Notes: generated by a model not told the origin, from the letters alone. A stretch of DNA of 64,000 bases from Opitutia bacterium (GCA_947475065.1 CANJLB010000013.1:30300-94299); one strand, 5' to 3'. Counted from the stretch's first letter, positions 9,420 through 20,153 are shown. A program made the numbers and translations.

Positions 9420-10623
9420 AGGCAGCCACTCCTCTCGCGCCGTCCGGCGCAAACGTCATCAGCCCGTGCCGCGTCGCATACGTGCCCTCGGTCAGTTCGA
9501 CGCCGGCGGCCGGTTCGATCACCGCCAGCCGGTTAAGAAACGCCTCCACGTCCTCGGTCCGCCGCGCCGCCGTCACCGGCTCGCCGTCAAGCGCCATGGC
9601 GCGCAGCCGGCCGGTGCGGAACAGATCCTCGGCCAGCGTCGCCGCCAGGCTGCACAGCAGCTCAAACTGCTCCGCGCGCGGCCAGCGCGCCGCCGAGGTT
9701 TGCAACCACAGCAGCAGGCCCTCCTCGCGCTCGGCGGCAAAGTCCCGCACTAGCAGCCGCCGCGCCCGCGCACTCGCCTTCCAGTGGACAACCCGCGGCG
9801 GATCGCCCGGCACATAGCGCCGCACCGCCCGCAGGTCGCCGCCGCGCGGCCCGTGCGGCGCGCGTTGTTCGCCCGCTTGCGGCCGCCAGCCCGCCGCTCC
9901 GCCGCTCCATTCGTAGGCGGTCGCCGCCGGCCAAACCGCAACTTCCTGCTCCCGCCCGATGCCTACCGTCTGCCGCAGAAATCCAAAGGGGAAAACTGAC
10001 CCTGCCGCCGCCAGTTCCAGCCGCAGCCGGCCGCGCCTTGCCGGCCGCACGCGCCACTCGATGGCAGCGCACTCGCCCGGATCAATCCGCTCACGCAGCC
10101 CGGCCCGCTGCGACTGCCCCGCCGCCGCGAGATCGAACCACACCCCGTAGCTCGGCAGGCGGCGCTTGTCGTTGCGGATCTCCGCCGTCACCGTAGCCTC
10201 CGCGCCCGCGCGCAACGCCGCCCGTTCGCACAGCCGCCAGCGCAGCCCGTGAAAGTTCATCCACGCGAGCACCGCGCTCAGCAGCAGGCACGACAGCAGC
10301 ACGGAAAGCGCGATGAAGAGGATGTTGTTCGCCGTGTTGTAGGCCGCCGCACCGAGGCCGAGCGCGAGCGAGCCGAGCAGCACCCCGGGCAGCGTCGGCC
10401 GCAGCCGCCAGCGCTCCGGTGGCGGCAGCAGCACCGACCACAGCGCCCACCGCAGGCGCTGGCCCGGTGGTGCCCGCCGCCGCCAGCGGAAGCCGGGGCC
10501 GTGCCACCCTTCACCGCCTGCCACCGCGCGGGGCCCAACGTCCAAGGCCCAACGTTGAGCCGACAACGGTGAGGCGGCGCTACCGTAGTCGCGCCCGGTG
10601 GGTTGGTTGGCGGTGGCTGGCAC
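9388..10623 (-). CDS. DUF58 domain protein
   Basis: The frame contains two adjacent membrane helices (PGVLLGSLALGLGAAAYNTANNILF and ALSVLLSCLLLSAVLAW) followed by the DUF58 signature. That signature runs PHGPRGGDLRAVRRYVPGDPPRVVHWKASARARRLLVRDF, which is diagnostic when read in pieces such as GDPPRVVHWKASAR. DUF58 proteins pair with MoxR ATPases. There is no ATG in the plausible start region after moxR ends (10712). A GTG at 10623 was taken, but the true start may be elsewhere between about 10520 and 10700. The 3' end overlaps tgpA. Confidence 0.85.
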   Translation of the reverse strand: MPATANQPTGRDYGSAASPLSAQRWALDVGPRAVAGGEGWHGPGFRWRRRAPPGQRLRWALWSVLLPPPERWRLRPTLPGVLLGSLALGLGAAAYNTANNILFIALSVLLSCLLLSAVLAWMNFHGLRWRLCERAALRAGAEATVTAEIRNDKRRLPSYGVWFDLAAAGQSQRAGLRERIDPGECAAIEWRVRPARRGRLRLELAAAGSVFPFGFLRQTVGIGREQEVAVWPAATAYEWSGGAAGWRPQAGEQRAPHGPRGGDLRAVRRYVPGDPPRVVHWKASARARRLLVRDFAAEREEGLLLWLQTSAARWPRAEQFELLCSLAATLAEDLFRTGRLRAMALDGEPVTAARRTEDVEAFLNRLAVIEPAAGVELTEGTYATRHGLMTFAPDGARGVAAYVDGIKTAAA

Positions 10624-10711
10624 GTTGGGAGCGGGTGGCCGGACAGCAGGGGGGTGGCTGTTGCAGGTAGATTGCGGACTGAAGGTTGTCGTGTACCACG
10701 CGCGATCGCGC

Positions 10712-11683
<972 letters not shown>

Positions 11684-11757
11684 GCGGACAACACTGCGAA
11701 AAAAAACCCCGCCCGCAAGCCCGGCGGTTGAAGAAACATCGCCTCCGTGATCAAAGG

Positions 11758-12885
11758 TCAGCGAAACGCGGTGCCATTGGTTGAATTTTGCGCGGCTTCC
11801 TCGGGGGTGATGTCTTCGGCCTGAACCAAGGCACGGAGGTGGTGGTCAAAGGTGTTCATCCCTTCCTTCTTCCCGGTCTCGAGCACCGTCTGCATCTGTG
11901 GGATCGCATTTTTGCGGATGAGGTGGGCCAGTGAAAGCGTGTTTTTCATCACTTCCACCGCCAGCACCCGGCCGCCGCCGATGCGCGTGAGGAGCTTCTG
12001 GCCGATGACGTAGGCCAGGCTTAGAGAAAGCTGCGTGGCCGTTTCCGCCGTGCGCTCGGGCGGCATGACATCAATGATGCGGGTGATCGCGCTGCGCGTG
12101 TCGCGCGTGTGCAACGTGCTGAAGACCAGATGTCCCGTCTCGGCGGCGGTGAGCGCCAGCGCCACCGTCTCAGCGTCACGGAGCTCGCCGACATATATGA
12201 TGTCGGGATCCTCGCGCAATGCGCTGCGCAGTCCTGCGGCAAACGACGTCAGTTGGCTGCCGACCTCGCGCTGGGAGAAAAGCGCCCGGTCGCTCTCAAA
12301 AATATACTCCACCGGATCCTCCAGCGTGATGACTCGTGCACGCCGGTTGCGATTGAGGTGCTTGAGCATGGCCGCGATGGTGGTGGACTTGCCGCTGCCG
12401 GTCGGACCGGTGACCAGCACCAACCCCTGCGTGAGCGCGCAAATTTCCTGCCACACGAGCTCGTCCGGGAGCCCAAGATCGGCAATGTCGGGAATGTGCA
12501 CCGGCAGAACACGCAGCACGGCGGCGAGACCGTCCTGATCGTGAAAAACATTCAGGCGAAAATTCATTTTCCCCTCCTCCCAATACCAGCTTGCGTCCAC
12601 GTCGTCCGGGGGCGTGAGGCGCAGCCGCGAAACCTGGACATCGCTTAAAAACGGCAGGATCAACCGCTCCGCCAATTCCGGCGTAAGAGGGGCCGCACCG
12701 GGCAGCGCGACCATGTCGCCGTCGCAGCGGTAATGCGCCGGACAGCCGACCTTCAGGTGCAAGTCGGAATAGGGCGAAACCGTGCCCGCCTGCGCAGCAG
12801 GCAGGACAAATTTGCTTAGCAGATCGTAGCCGGACAGCAGCCGGTCGCCGACGGGATAGATGGGAATACTCAGGGGATGTGACAT
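11758..12885 (-). CDS. pilT: PilT/PilU-type twitching motility ATPase
   Basis: This 375-aa protein matches the retraction ATPase of type IV pili. It has Walker [11 protein letters not shown], the Asp box [12 protein letters not shown], Walker [17 protein letters not shown] and the His box [12 protein letters not shown]. The N-terminal region has a longer leader than typical PilT (about 40 residues before SDLHLKVG). No pilin, pilB or pilC lies in the window, so the machine must be encoded elsewhere. The assignment to PilT rather than PilU is not certain. Confidence 0.88.
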   Translation of the reverse strand: MSHPLSIPIYPVGDRLLSGYDLLSKFVLPAAQAGTVSPYSDLHLKVGCPAHYRCDGDMVALPGAAPLTPELAERLILPFLSDVQVSRLRLTPPDDVDASWYWEEGKMNFRLNVFHDQDGLAAVLRVLPVHIPDIADLGLPDELVWQEICALTQGLVLVTGPTGSGKSTTIAAMLKHLNRNRRARVITLEDPVEYIFESDRALFSQREVGSQLTSFAAGLRSALREDPDIIYVGELRDAETVALALTAAETGHLVFSTLHTRDTRSAITRIIDVMPPERTAETATQLSLSLAYVIGQKLLTRIGGGRVLAVEVMKNTLSLAHLIRKNAIPQMQTVLETGKKEGMNTFDHHLRALVQAEDITPEEAAQNSTNGTAFR

Positions 12886-12932
12886 GGGGAAAGGCTATGC
12901 GGATAAGGGCGTGAGTCTGCAAACGGACCCGA

Positions 12933-13397
12933 TCAGATATTTTCCCAAGGTCGGTCGCGCACCGGATCACGGCATTCGTCGAAATCCACGAGATCGAAAG
13001 CCGTTTCGACCGGCCGGCCGGCGAGGCCAAACTCGACGACACGTTTCGCCAGCATCGAGGAACGGTCGTCGCGCCAGCCAATTTTCGTCATAAACCTGTT
13101 CCAGATCAGGCAGGCTTCGTCGCTGTTCGGCGTGCCACCTGCCTCGGCCCATGCGAGGATTTCCTCGTCCGTGCCGCCGGCAAGCGTCCGTGCCTGAATC
13201 TCGGCAAAACGCACGCCAAGAAAGCGACAGCAGCGCGCATCGAAAAAGAATGGCTGGGTGGTGTCACCCAAATTGGCGACAAACTCCGGCGGCAGTTTGC
13301 CCGCTGCGTGCAGGCGGATCTTGTCGAGCATCCGCCCGAAATAGACGAGGCGGCCGACTTTGATGTAGGGACTGCGAAGACCGGGGACAGAAGACAT
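12933..13397 (-). CDS. DUF5069 domain protein
   Basis: The 154-aa product shows the DUF5069 pattern: LRSPYIKVGRLVYFGRMLDK near the start, RCCRFLGV in the middle, and WNRFMTKIGWRDDRS towards the end. The family is common in Verrucomicrobia and its function is unknown. It lies 47 nt upstream of pilT in the same orientation and may share its transcript. Confidence 0.85.
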   Translation of the reverse strand: MSSVPGLRSPYIKVGRLVYFGRMLDKIRLHAAGKLPPEFVANLGDTTQPFFFDARCCRFLGVRFAEIQARTLAGGTDEEILAWAEAGGTPNSDEACLIWNRFMTKIGWRDDRSSMLAKRVVEFGLAGRPVETAFDLVDFDECRDPVRDRPWENI

Positions 13398-13451
13398 GGT
13401 TGTTTTCGGATGGCAATTATAGAGGGAAAAGACGCCGCGGCGGTCCGTGGC

Positions 13452-13772
13452 TTACGGGCGGCGGAGATAGACCCAAGTCACGAGCGCGGCGGCGGCAAGC
13501 GTGGGGGCGTTGATCCACCACGCGTCAAACGGGATGCGGTCGTGATACACCTGCACGAGCTGCCAGACGCCCCAGCATTTCAGCGCGACCAGCGCCCAGC
13601 CGACCACCAGCACCCGCTCGGAGCGCCGGCTCCGCCGCACGCGCGGCACGACCGGGCGCACCTCCGCCACGAAAGCCCGGCGGTAGTCCTCGGCGGCCGA
13701 ACTGCGTGTGAAGAGCGAAAAAAAATTGGCAAACACAGCCGTACTGTGACGCCGCGCAGCGGATTTGCCCAT
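13452..13772 (-). CDS. Small membrane protein, unknown function
   Basis: A 106-aa frame from the ATG at 13772 (a further ATG at 13817 adds 15 residues). The N-terminal half is basic and probably cytoplasmic. Two hydrophobic segments follow: VLVVGWALVALKCWGVWQL and NAPTLAAAALVTWVYL, ending in a short basic tail. I do not recognise a family. It precedes the DUF5069 gene with a 54-nt gap. Confidence 0.5.
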   Translation of the reverse strand: MGKSAARRHSTAVFANFFSLFTRSSAAEDYRRAFVAEVRPVVPRVRRSRRSERVLVVGWALVALKCWGVWQLVQVYHDRIPFDAWWINAPTLAAAALVTWVYLRRP

Positions 13773-13892
13773 GTTTTTTTTCAACAAACCAACGACGAAC
13801 TTGGGCCGGAATGGCACGGTCTTTCACGCGGCCTAAGTGGCCTTATAAACATTCGGCTCGCACAATGGCGCTACCCGCCCATATTGTCCGAC

Positions 13893-14435
13893 ATGAAACT
13901 CATCCGTCTCCTGCCCGTCCTGCTGCTCGCCGGAGCGCTCTGGCCCGCCGGAGCAGTGCGCGGCGAGGATACGCCGGCGCTGGAGTTTCGAGGCGTCATG
14001 CAATTGGGTACCGACGTAAAAGTCGGACTCTTCGAGCGCAACACCGGCCTGACGGTCTGGGTAAAGGTTCCCACCAAGCCCAGCCCGCCGTCCGGAATCA
14101 TTGCCACCGGCCTCACCGTACGCGAATACGACCCGGCGCGCAACCGCCTGACCGTGGACTACCTCGGCCACACATATACGCTCGTCCTCAAGGAGGCCGT
14201 GATTCTATTTGAGCCGATTCCCCCTCCCCCTCCGCCCGCGCCCGATCCGGCGGCACTGCCGGCAGAACCAGCCACTGGCGGCGGTGAAGTGCCGCGCCGT
14301 CGCGCCCTCACACAAGTCGAGATCTTGAACCAAATCTTGCGCGACACCGGGACCGACGAATCGCAGTTGCTTCAAGGCAATCCGCCCCTCGAGCCGGCCG
14401 AGTCCTCGCCAGCCGACGCCGTCGTGCCAGAGTGA
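13893..14435 (+). CDS. Secreted protein of unknown function
   Basis: This 180-aa protein has a clear signal peptide (MKLIRLLPVLLLAGALWPAGAVRG), then a compact beta-rich region (FRGVMQLGTDVKVGLF to YTLVLKEAVILF, about residues 30-110) containing VREYDPARNRLTVDYLG. A poly-proline stretch (residues 112-118) and a Pro/Glu-rich C-terminus follow. The form resembles small envelope proteins in pilus or secretion loci (proximity to pilT is suggestive only). No family was recognised. Confidence 0.65.
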   Translation: MKLIRLLPVLLLAGALWPAGAVRGEDTPALEFRGVMQLGTDVKVGLFERNTGLTVWVKVPTKPSPPSGIIATGLTVREYDPARNRLTVDYLGHTYTLVLKEAVILFEPIPPPPPPAPDPAALPAEPATGGGEVPRRRALTQVEILNQILRDTGTDESQLLQGNPPLEPAESSPADAVVPE

Positions 14436-14587
14436 GCGCACGGATGCACGCAGGTTTGCCGCCCAATCAACAGCGTGGTGGAAGCCCGTGATTCCAAACG
14501 GCCAAAGCCGGCAGACTGGCTGAACCACTTCGGCTTGGAGTAGAGGGTTTTTGAAGTTGGGAATTTTGAGCTTCGCGATCGGCTCCA

Positions 14588-15181
14588 CTACGACCGGGTG
14601 GGTGCACGCAGCGAACGGATGACATAGAGCAGCGTACCGATGCAGATGCCGGAATCGGCGACGTTGAATGTGGGATAGATGTAGGTGCCGAAATGAAGGT
14701 CGAGAAAATCGGTGACGTGGCCGCGCGTCAGGCGGTCGAGGAGGTTGCCCGCGATGCCGCCGCAGAGCAGGCCGAAGGCGAACTGCGTGGTGCGGTCACG
14801 CAGGCCGAGGGCGTGCCGCCAGAAAAAGATCGCCGTGAGGGTGCAACCCGCGAGCGCAGCCAGCAACACACCCTGGCCGGAAAACATGCTCCATGCCGCC
14901 CCCGTGTTGCCTACGTGGATGAGGTAGAAAAACCGGGAAATGATCTCGATGTCCTGCCCCACGTCGTGCGAGTGCTTCGGATCAAAGGGCACATGGTCGG
15001 CGATCCAAAATTTTGTGGCCTGATCCAGCGCCAGTGTGGCGCAGGCCAGGAGCAGCAGCTGGCGGTAGGCGAGCAGACGTTCGAGCCAGGACGTCCGCGG
15101 CTTGACGTCCGCGGCCGGACGGCCTTCCCGGACGGTCACGGCCGCCGGTTCAGGCTGGGATGATGCCGGATCGGCGGACAT
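14588..15181 (-). CDS. lspA: Lipoprotein signal peptidase
   Basis: Signal peptidase II, which removes signal peptides from prolipoproteins in the inner membrane. Four hydrophobic segments are present, with LDQATKFWI near the first. The catalytic aspartates lie in GHVTDFLDL (D158) and FNVADSGI (D176). It is longer (197 aa) than usual because of a 35-residue hydrophilic N-terminal extension. It follows the dksA-like gene and ileS on the same strand, an order I recall from Verrucomicrobia and Chlamydiae. Confidence 0.95.
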   Translation of the reverse strand: MSADPASSQPEPAAVTVREGRPAADVKPRTSWLERLLAYRQLLLLACATLALDQATKFWIADHVPFDPKHSHDVGQDIEIISRFFYLIHVGNTGAAWSMFSGQGVLLAALAGCTLTAIFFWRHALGLRDRTTQFAFGLLCGGIAGNLLDRLTRGHVTDFLDLHFGTYIYPTFNVADSGICIGTLLYVIRSLRAPTRS

Positions 15182-15219
15182 TTAGTTGGAGCCGAATGGC
15201 CGCAGCACCCAAGCCGGGC

Positions 15220-16197
15220 TCACTCGCCACTGTCATCGCCCCCGGCCATGGAACCGCTGCTATCGTCGCCGAGTTCGCTGCCAAGGCCGGCTTGGCTGCG
15301 GGTGCGGAGGCGGTTACGTTCGATCTGCTTCAGCGCGTCGGCCGAGTAGCGGGTGAAAGGCACGGCCAGTAGCCGCTCTTTGGCGATGGGCTTGCCCGTC
15401 GTCTCGCAGACGCCATAGGTGCCGGCCTTGATGCGCTGCACAGCGGCCTCGACCTCGGAGAGTGCGTCCTGCTCATTGGCGACCATGCTCAGGGCGAAGT
15501 CGCGGTCAAAAGTGTCCGTGCCCGCGTCGGCCATGTGCTGGCCGTAGCTCGACAGGTCGCCGGCGTCATCCTTCGACGAGCGCTTGAGCGTGTCCTCGGT
15601 GTGCTGGTCAATCTGCCCGGTCAGATGCGCCCGGAGATCAAGCAGGAGGCGATAATAGCGGCGGAATTTTTCCGGTACGGACACATCCTCATCCGGTGTG
15701 GGGGCCGAGGACTTCCTGGGGTTGAAGCCCAGTATGTCGGCCAAGGAGGCGGCCTTGACATGCTTGGGCGGGATGGGGCGCGGGAGCAACTTGGCCTCGA
15801 CTACTACCTTTGCGCCGTTGGCGGCCGACTTGCCTCCGGCGGGCTTCGCCCCGACCTCGACCTTGGCGGCGGCCTTGGCGACAGTGCGCGCCTCGTCGAA
15901 TGAAAAGGCCACATGCGCGGGGGACTTGCCCCGGCTCTGGGCGAGGATGCGGCTGCGCAGGCTGGCGCGGGTCGAGACTTCCTTGGCCGGTTCGGCGGCC
16001 TGCTTGGGCGCGGCGGCAGGCGTGGCGGCTTTGGCGGGCGCGGCCGGTTTGGCCGGCTTGATGGCGGGTTTGGGCGCAGGCTTGGTGGAATTCTTGGAAA
16101 CAGGTTTCACGTTTTTTTTAGGAATAGATTTGGCTTTGGATGCGGAATTTTTTTTCGAAGGTTTCTTCGGGGCGGGCTTGTGGGATATTTTGGACAT
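15220..16197 (-). CDS. DksA/TraR-like protein with long basic N-terminal tail
   Basis: A 325-aa protein from the ATG at 16197. Residues 1-75 are Lys/Pro/Ala rich with histone-H1-like repeats (KPAPKKPSKK, KPAIKPAKPAAPAKAA). The C-terminal 120 residues resemble the DksA/TraR coiled coil plus zinc finger (DRDFALSMVANEQDALSEVEAA, YGVCETTGKPIAKERL). The zinc finger keeps only one cysteine of four; the second CxxC is replaced around FTRYSADA. It may bind RNA polymerase without zinc, or bind DNA through the tail. The ileS stop lies 22 nt upstream, so the two genes are coupled. Confidence 0.8.
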   Translation of the reverse strand: MSKISHKPAPKKPSKKNSASKAKSIPKKNVKPVSKNSTKPAPKPAIKPAKPAAPAKAATPAAAPKQAAEPAKEVSTRASLRSRILAQSRGKSPAHVAFSFDEARTVAKAAAKVEVGAKPAGGKSAANGAKVVVEAKLLPRPIPPKHVKAASLADILGFNPRKSSAPTPDEDVSVPEKFRRYYRLLLDLRAHLTGQIDQHTEDTLKRSSKDDAGDLSSYGQHMADAGTDTFDRDFALSMVANEQDALSEVEAAVQRIKAGTYGVCETTGKPIAKERLLAVPFTRYSADALKQIERNRLRTRSQAGLGSELGDDSSGSMAGGDDSGE

Positions 16198-16219
16198 GGG
16201 CTTGGGGTTTGAAAGATTT

Positions 16220-19177
16220 TCAGGCGCGCAACGCCTCGGCACAACGCGGGCAGACTTGGTCATCGGCGGCCGCGACGAGGGCGGGCACCCAGCGCCAGCA
16301 GCGTGGGCAGCGGGTGTGGCCGAGCTCCTGCGCGTGGCGCACCGCGACCGCCGGCGGCGGCGTACCGGCGGCAACGGGCACGAGCGTGACATGGGAAACG
16401 ATGAACAGCTCGGGCAGAAAATCACGGGACCGTTCCAACGCGGCAACCACCGGCGAACCCGCCACCAGCGGCAGTGTGACGGCAGCGTCAAGTGATTTTC
16501 CGAGCTGGCCGGCGGCGCGCAGCGGTTCGATGGCCTCGTTGACCATCGTGCGTGTCCGGAGCAGCACGGCAAAGTCCGCCTCGAGCCCGGCATCGGTCCA
16601 TTCCGCCGGGGCCACGGGCCAGTCTTGAAGCTGCACGGAGTCGGCGGCGAACTCTGTCTTCGCGGTGGCAAACGACCAAGCTTCGTCGGCGGTAAACGCC
16701 AGGATGGGCGCAAGGATTTTTACCAGCGCGTGAAAGATGCAGTGGATCGCCGTCTGCGAGGAACGGCGCAGCGGCGAGGCCGCCGCATGGGTATAGAGAC
16801 GGTCTTTGAGTATGTCGTGATAGGTGGCCGAGATCGTGACAGAGCAAAATTGATTGCAGAGCTGGTAGACGCGATGGAATTCGCAGGCGTCGTAGGCTGC
16901 GGTGCAATCGCGGATGAGCACGGCTGTCTGGTGCAGCGCCCAACGGTCGAGCGTGTCCATCTGGCCGGGGGCGACCGTGTCCTTGGCCGCGTCGAAATCG
17001 CACAGCGTGGAGAGCTGGTAGCGGAGCGTGTTGCGCAGCAGGCGGTAGGCCTCGCCGACGACATTGAGGATGCTGCCGGGATTTTTCAGGTCCTTGTCGA
17101 GATCGGAGACGCGTATGTCCTCGCGGAAATCCTGGGATGCGATCCAGAGGCGGATGACGTCGGCACCATACTGGGCGACATAGTTGTCGGACGTCGGCGG
17201 CTTTTCATACTGGCCGGACTTGGAGATTTTTTTCCCGTCTTTGCCGACGATGAAGCCGTGGGTGAGCACGGACTTGTAGGGCGCAGCCTTGCAGGCGACG
17301 ACGCTCGTCCAGAGGGAGGACTGAAACCAGCCGCGGTGCTGGTCGCTGCCCTCGAGGTAGAGGTCGGCCGGCCAGTGCGTGCCACCTTGCCCACGCCTGA
17401 GCACGGCGGTATGCGACGAGCCGGAGTCAATCCAGACGTCGAGCGTATCGCGTCCGCTGGCGAGCACGGCCGGCGCGGGCCAGCTCCCGGGGAGCGGCAC
17501 ACCATCGAGAACCTCGGTGGGCGTGGCATCAAACCAGAAGTTGCTGCCGCGCGTCGCGATCTTGTCGGCGACCGCCCGGATGACACCGGCATCGAGATAC
17601 GCGTTCTTTTTTTCGTCGTAAAACGCGATGATCGGCACGCCCCAGGCGCGCTGGCGGCTGATGCACCAGTCGGGCCGCGACTCCACGGCGCTGCGGATCC
17701 GGCCCTCACCGGAGGCGGGAATCCAACCGTGGCCTGCAGCGATCTTTGTGATTTCGCGCAGTGCCCGGTGCCTCGGCGTCCACCCTGCGGCCGCTTCCGG
17801 TGTTTGTTCAACGCCCGTCACGCCCCCCCCGCCCTTCGACCCTGATTTGCCACCCGTCAGGTCCAGCCCGATGAACCACTGGTCCACGGCGCGGAAGATG
17901 ATCGGGGTCTTCGAGCGCCAGCAGTGCGGGTAGCTGTGTGTGAGGTTTTGCTTCGCAAGCAGCGCGCCGCCAGCCGCAAGCTTTTTTAGGACTGCAATGT
18001 TGGCGGCAGAGGTTTTCTTCGCCGCCAGATCCTCGACGGTTTCGAGACAGGATAGGCCGGCCATGTCGGCGGGCACCTGTCCGTCATCGAGGTAGCGGCC
18101 ATCGGCGCCGACGGGGCAGTAGATCGGGAGCTGGTATTTCAGGCCCGTGAGATAGTCCTCGGTGCCATGGCCGGGTGCCGTGTGGACACAGCCCGTGCCG
18201 TTGTCGGTCGTCACATAGTCGGCGAGCACGACCGGGGCAGCGCGGTCAATGAACGGGTGGCGCGCTGCCAGTTTTTCCAGCTTCGCCCCCGGCAGCGTCA
18301 GCACGGTGGCGGCCTGGGTTTCGAGCTTGGCCGCCGCCGCGACGGAGCCGAGCAGGGCCTGCGCTACGATGAGGCGCTCCGCCCCGAAGTCAGCGACGAC
18401 ATAATCCACCTCCGGATGCAGCGCGATGGCGAGGTTGGCCGGAATCGTCCACGGTGTGGTCGTCCAGATGACCACAAAGAGCGGCTTGTCCGCAGGCAGG
18501 CCAAATTTCCCCGCCTCCTTCGCAGGCACGGAAAACTTTACCCAGATGGCGATGGAAGTATGCTCCTTGTATTCGATCTCGGCCTCGGCGAGCGCAGTTT
18601 CAAACGGGATGCTCCAATACACCGGTTTCTTGCTCCGGTAGACGAGACCCTGTTCGACGAACGCGGCGAAGGTGCGCAGAATGTCGGCCTCAAAGGCCGG
18701 GGCCTTGGTTTTGTATTCGTTGGGCCAGTCGGCCAGGACGCCGAGGCGCTTGAACTGCGCGGTCTGGGTGGCGATCCATTTTTCCGCAAAGGCATCGCAG
18801 CGCGCGCGCAACCCGGCGGTCGTGAGCGTCAGCTTTTCCTCGCGGACTTCGCGCGAAACCTTCTGCTCGATCGGCAGGCCATGGCAGTCCCAGCCGGGGA
18901 CAAACGGTGTGCGGAAGCCGCGCATGGACTTGTAGCGGTTGACGAAATCCTTGAGCGACTTGTTCAGTGCGGTGCCGATGTGGACGTCGCCGTTGGTAAA
19001 CGGAGGTCCGTCGTGGAGCACGTAGGCGGGTGCGCCGGCCCGTTTTTGCTGCATCGCGGCATAAAGGCCGGTCTTTTCCCAGTGGGCGACCCGCGCAGGC
19101 TCACGCTGGACGAGATTGGCCCGCATCGGGAAATCCGTCTTCGGCAGCTGCAATGTGTCTTTAAAGTCTTGGGCCAT
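16220..19177 (-). CDS. ileS: Isoleucyl-tRNA synthetase
   Basis: A class I aminoacyl-tRNA synthetase charging tRNA-Ile (985 aa from ATG 19177; a start at 19222 is possible but gives an unlikely N-terminus). It has the HIGH-type motif GDVHIGTALNKSLKDF, the editing domain (WTTTPWTIPANLAIALHPEVDY), the KMSKS motif as KKISKSG, and a C-terminal zinc-binding segment CPRCWRW...CPRC. A Gly/Lys-rich insertion (GGKSGSKGGGGVTG) lies in the catalytic domain just before the WTPRHRALREI segment and is unusual. Confidence 0.96.
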   Translation of the reverse strand: MAQDFKDTLQLPKTDFPMRANLVQREPARVAHWEKTGLYAAMQQKRAGAPAYVLHDGPPFTNGDVHIGTALNKSLKDFVNRYKSMRGFRTPFVPGWDCHGLPIEQKVSREVREEKLTLTTAGLRARCDAFAEKWIATQTAQFKRLGVLADWPNEYKTKAPAFEADILRTFAAFVEQGLVYRSKKPVYWSIPFETALAEAEIEYKEHTSIAIWVKFSVPAKEAGKFGLPADKPLFVVIWTTTPWTIPANLAIALHPEVDYVVADFGAERLIVAQALLGSVAAAAKLETQAATVLTLPGAKLEKLAARHPFIDRAAPVVLADYVTTDNGTGCVHTAPGHGTEDYLTGLKYQLPIYCPVGADGRYLDDGQVPADMAGLSCLETVEDLAAKKTSAANIAVLKKLAAGGALLAKQNLTHSYPHCWRSKTPIIFRAVDQWFIGLDLTGGKSGSKGGGGVTGVEQTPEAAAGWTPRHRALREITKIAAGHGWIPASGEGRIRSAVESRPDWCISRQRAWGVPIIAFYDEKKNAYLDAGVIRAVADKIATRGSNFWFDATPTEVLDGVPLPGSWPAPAVLASGRDTLDVWIDSGSSHTAVLRRGQGGTHWPADLYLEGSDQHRGWFQSSLWTSVVACKAAPYKSVLTHGFIVGKDGKKISKSGQYEKPPTSDNYVAQYGADVIRLWIASQDFREDIRVSDLDKDLKNPGSILNVVGEAYRLLRNTLRYQLSTLCDFDAAKDTVAPGQMDTLDRWALHQTAVLIRDCTAAYDACEFHRVYQLCNQFCSVTISATYHDILKDRLYTHAAASPLRRSSQTAIHCIFHALVKILAPILAFTADEAWSFATAKTEFAADSVQLQDWPVAPAEWTDAGLEADFAVLLRTRTMVNEAIEPLRAAGQLGKSLDAAVTLPLVAGSPVVAALERSRDFLPELFIVSHVTLVPVAAGTPPPAVAVRHAQELGHTRCPRCWRWVPALVAAADDQVCPRCAEALRA

Positions 19178-19394
19178 GCGGCGAAAAGCGCGCGAAGTTA
19201 CGTTGCCACTCCGGGTAGTCAAGGGAAGACACGGGGTGGCGGACCCGCCCGCCCGATGATGTGAAGGCGAAACTGGCGTGAGCGTTTTTCAACCGGGCGC
19301 ACCGCACCCTGCTCCGCACCGCCGAAAAACGCCCGGCGGTTGGCTTCGCGCTTGACGCGTGCCCGCACACCGGCTCATTTCACCATTCGCACAC

Positions 19395-19469
19395 GCCCTC
19401 ATCGTCTATCGGTTAGGACAGGGGATTCTCAATCCTCAAAGCGGGGTTCAACTCCCCGTGGGGGCACCA
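19395..19469 (+). tRNA. tRNA-Glu (anticodon CUC)
   Basis: The cloverleaf folds with acceptor GCCCTCA/TGGGGGC, an anticodon arm GGGGA-TTCTCAA-TCCTC giving CTC, and a T arm CGGGG-TTCAACT-CCCCG. CCA is encoded at 19467-19469. The length is 75 nt. Confidence 0.92.
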
Positions 19470-20078
19470 CTTACAGAGGTAACACAAAAAGAGGGGATGT
19501 AAAGGGGACAGATTCGTATCCGTTTGCCCTTCTAAGCCCAAGGCGCAGCGTCCACCGCAACGCGCCCGGCTCGCGCCCCCTGTAACTCGCCCGCTCCCTG
19601 CGGCGCACGCCTGTCAGCCAGTGCGCAGCCGCAACGGCTGCCAGTCGCGTGCCACCGTCGGCTTGGTTGTCTGCCCTGAGCCCGCCGAATGGGTCCCGAG
19701 CATAACTTCCACTCCGAAAAGAATATAGGGCGAGAGCGTGAACTCGGCCACTTGCACGTGTGAGTTCATCTATGCGGCCAACGAGGCCGAGTTTGCCGCC
19801 GCCTTGGACCGGGACGGCATCGACCTCATCATGTCCGACTTCACGCTGCGCGACTAGGGGAGACGCGCGGCGGCAGGGCAGGGGGCGTTACGGTGAGCGA
19901 GCCACACGAGCGGGCGCATTACGGGGCGCGGGCGCGTTGGGCAATTGGCTCGACATCGCGGGCGGATGTAGCCCCGCCAACGCCCCGAAAGCCGTTTTGC
20001 GAACTCGAAAAACGGGACAGTAACGGGACAGACGTTTTTTTAGCGAACTGCCTAAACAACGTAACTCGTTGTCTGTCA
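19470..20078. other. Gene-poor stretch between tRNA-Glu and tRNA-Asn
   Basis: There is no intact gene here. The stretch holds a GGGGACAGATT motif at about 19504-19514, a receiver-domain fragment (19741-19857), and a tandem ACGGGACAG...ACGGGACAGACG at about 20012-20034 followed by a T run. GGGACAG motifs of this kind are often seen beside REP-associated (Y1) transposase genes, so this may be the scar of a lost mobile element. That link rests on recall. Confidence 0.45.
19741..19857 (+). pseudogene. Response-regulator receiver fragment
   Basis: The frame ending at the TAG at 19857 reads AANEAEFAAALDRDGIDLIM followed by SDFTLRD. This matches the middle of a receiver domain, including the phospho-acceptor region (D in IMSDFTLRD). 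It stops right after that motif and there is no credible N-terminus, so only about 30 codons remain. Confidence 0.5.
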
Positions 20079-20153
<75 letters not shown>

